Assembly: GCA_016193465.1 (NCBI GenBank)
Contig: JACPSE010000051.1
Coordinates: 1 to 53,947, forward strand
Length of the DNA: 53,947 nt
From: Deltaproteobacteria bacterium
GTDB taxonomy: Bacteria > Desulfobacterota > Binatia > UBA9968
Direction: 5' to 3'
The position numbers and the translations under genes were made by a program. Position 1 is the stretch's first letter; each line of letters opens with the position of its first letter. The notes under the pieces are model-generated. The model saw nothing but the letters and a program-made list of their open reading frames with translations. It did not search any database and had not been told where the DNA came from. Positions 52,424-53,947 of this stretch are shown here, piece after piece.

Positions 52424-52516
52424 AGAGTCAGCCGATAGGTAGGGCAGAAGGGAACACGGAAGTTACCCCTTAATGGGGCAAAGGATCTGCCCGAGCATAG
52501 ATCGGACTGAGGACGG

Positions 52517-52578
52517 GAGCCCGATTCTCTATCAGATGGACTGGTTTGTCTGAGGAGGGGATCGGGCTCTTTTCTTTT
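52517..52578 (+). terminator. Bipartite hairpin with T tract before the integrase
   Basis: GAGCCCGAT (52517-52525) pairs perfectly with ATCGGGCTC (52561-52569); an inner stem TCAGA/TCTGA (52532-52536, 52549-52553) forms inside. A TTTTCTTTT tract follows. It could end transcription from the left or attenuate the integrase gene. The adjoining 52440-52516 stretch also holds a CCCC-UUAA-GGGG hairpin, so a larger structured RNA is possible. Confidence 0.65.
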
Positions 52579-52607
52579 CCACACTCCAATCTGGCAGGGA
52601 GGTCGCC

Positions 52608-53640
52608 ATGGAAGATTCGAAAGTGAGAAATCTAGTTGACTACAAGCTCAGAGCAACAAATCAGAGCAGACAACCGGGCATGAACTCCTCTCCTCCGTCG
52701 GTCTCGCCAAAGCCTAAGCTCCTGGAGCAAGTCCGGCAGGCCATCCGCACGCGCCACTATAGCTACAAAACCGACGAGGCCTATGTCGGGTGGATAGCGC
52801 CACCCGGCGGAGATGAGTGAGGTAGAGATCGCGCACTTTCTTTCCAGCCTCGCCAGTGACTCCCATGTCAGTGCCTCGACGCAGAACCAAGCTTTGAATG
52901 CCCTCTTGTTTCTGTACCACGAGGTGTTGGCTAAGGACATCGGCTACATCAACGGTGTTGTCCGGGCGAAAAGGCCCAAAATCCTACCCGTAGTGCTGAC
53001 CCGGCAGGAAGTCAAGTCGCTCATCGACTTGCTTCATGGCACCGAATGGATCATGGCTACGCTCCTTTACGGTGGTGGCCTTCGTCTCCTAGAATGCATG
53101 CGACTCAGAGTAAAGGACATTGACTTTAGCAGTAACCAGATCGTGGTTCGGAGTGGAAAAGGTAGCAAGGACAGGCTGACAATGCTTCCCACGTCCATAA
53201 AGGAGCCTTTGCGTAGGCATCTGGAGTGGGTAAAGAAACAATACCAGAGGGACTTGCAGAGGGGTTACGCCGGTGTGTCATTGCCATACGCCCTTGAACG
53301 CAAATATCCTAATGCGGCCAAAGAATGGGGTTGGCAATGGGTGTTTCCGGCCTCGAAGCTTTATATCGAGCGGGGATCGGGTGTTACAAAGAGGCATCAT
53401 CTTCATGAATCGGTTTTACAGAGAGCGGTAAAAGAAGCGGTCCGAAAAGCCGGTATAGCTAAAGCGGCGAGTTGCCATACCTTCCGCCACTCTTTTGCAA
53501 CCCACCTACTTGAGGATGGGTATGACATTAGGACGGTTCAGGAGCTGCTAGGACATAAGGAGGTAAGCACCACCATGATTTACACTCACGTTCTAAACCG
53601 CGGCGGGCGGGGCGTTTTCAGCCCGGCGGATCGGCTGTAA
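52608..53640 (+). pseudogene. Integron-type tyrosine recombinase (IntI-like), broken by a short deletion
   Basis: Two frames together encode an IntI-type recombinase. The first (52608-52820) has KLLEQVRQAIRTRHYSYKTDEAYVGWI then shifts. The second (from 52813) resumes with [19 protein letters not shown] and runs to the end. In intact family members YVGWI is followed by about RRFILFHGKRHPAEM; here the DNA after TGGATA jumps to GCGCCACCCGGCGGAGATG, which reads RHPAEM in the second frame. About 26 bp are therefore missing. The catalytic set is intact ([38 protein letters not shown]), as is the IntI-specific insertion ([16 protein letters not shown]). The strong GGGAGG ribosome site before 52608 remains. 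As read it makes no full enzyme. Confidence 0.85.
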
Positions 53641-53947
53641 CAGATGGAGGTTGCCGTGATACACTGCGGGCTGATATCCCGATACGCTGCGCCGGGCGCA
53701 GCGTTTGTCGGAAAATGGACCTTGACAAGTTCTGCCTAAGTAGGGGATATTGCCTACAGTTTTGCCTTATCGGGTCGCGACGGTAATGGAGATACATTGC
53801 GGCAGTTCACTTAATAGTTGAACTAAACCGCTTCGCGGTGGGGCTGGCTGCGTGAGGCCGGTTTCTTCCACTCACCTTTTTGTTTTCCAGTTATCTTCCT
53901 GGCTCATTGTCGTCATCTGGTCTAGCGTAGCTTCCAAATTTAAATCC
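53641..53947 (+). other. Region downstream of the integrase with hairpins, no gene seen
   Basis: 307 bp without a credible ORF. A perfect 9-bp hairpin, ACGCTGCGC-CGG-GCGCAGCGT (53684-53704), lies 43 bp after the integrase stop and may act as a terminator, although the T tract is short. A second small palindrome ACCGCTTCGCGGT lies near 53827-53839. Neither has the flanking core sites required to call an attC. Confidence 0.45.

Noticed and set aside
53684-53839. Possible attC recombination site
   Set aside because: Hairpins are present, but the required RYYYAAC and GTTRRRY core pair is not found in the right order.
1-53947. CRISPR array, tRNA or rRNA genes
   Set aside because: No regularly spaced repeats, cloverleaf-like segments with a TTCRA arm, or rRNA conserved blocks were recognised on either strand by reading.

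Overview
The window looks like a chromosomal segment of an uncultured, moderately GC-rich Gram-negative bacterium. The evidence is a Wzm/Wzt-type polysaccharide ABC exporter, a type IV pilus locus under a sigma-54 type activator, polyprenyl-phosphate sugar transferases, a grpE-dnaK-dnaJ block and a larB/archease block. The mix resembles deltaproteobacterial (Desulfobacterota), NC10 or Rokubacteria-like genomes, but no rRNA or tRNA is present and the lineage is an inference.

Layout. (1) 1-8.4 kb: cell-surface polysaccharide genes: a partial ABC ATPase, its permease, a GT4 and two GT2 glycosyltransferases, a NodU/CmcH-type carbamoyltransferase and a polyprenyl-phosphate GT2. (2) 8.5-16.2 kb, all minus strand: a GT-C membrane transferase, an exported alpha/beta hydrolase lacking the usual nucleophile, a free-standing lipoyl-domain protein, a GST-like protein, a giant membrane/spermidine-synthase-like/TPR fusion and a second alpha/beta hydrolase. 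(3) 16.3-17.7 kb: a gentisate-dioxygenase-like cupin and a small Cys4 protein. (4) 17.7-27.9 kb: a second glycosylation block with three GT-C-like membrane proteins, a B12/radical SAM enzyme, a polyprenyl-phosphate GT2 and a YfhO-like protein. (5) 27.9-33.8 kb: a type IV pilus locus (pilB, pilC, a PilS-PilR hybrid regulator, and a pilin lacking its N-terminus behind a consensus sigma-54 promoter). (6) 33.9-45.2 kb: housekeeping genes ppdK, recO, grpE, dnaK, dnaJ, lon and thiL. (7) 45.3-51.1 kb: larB, a Cys-rich small protein, archease, an HD phosphohydrolase, a DegT aminotransferase, a 32-residue ORF translationally coupled to a SIS-domain isomerase, and a conserved protein of uncertain family. 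(8) 51.1-53.9 kb: a repeat-rich spacer, a MagIII/Nth-like glycosylase, the N-terminal stump of a restriction-enzyme-like gene and an integron-type integrase broken by a short internal deletion.

How the genes work together. The first and fourth blocks fit a pathway in which GT2 enzymes load sugars onto lipid carriers or build glycans, GT-C membrane enzymes transfer them outside the membrane, and Wzm/Wzt exports polysaccharide, with carbamoylation as a decoration. The pilus block stands out: the regulator joins a PilS-like membrane sensor directly to a PilR-like AAA+ and helix-turn-helix output, with no kinase or receiver domain. A consensus sigma-54 promoter lies between it and the pilin. The pilin itself lacks the prepilin leader and the first half of the assembly helix, so it is a decayed gene, a donor cassette or an assembly error. 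The right end is a degraded mobile or defence remnant.
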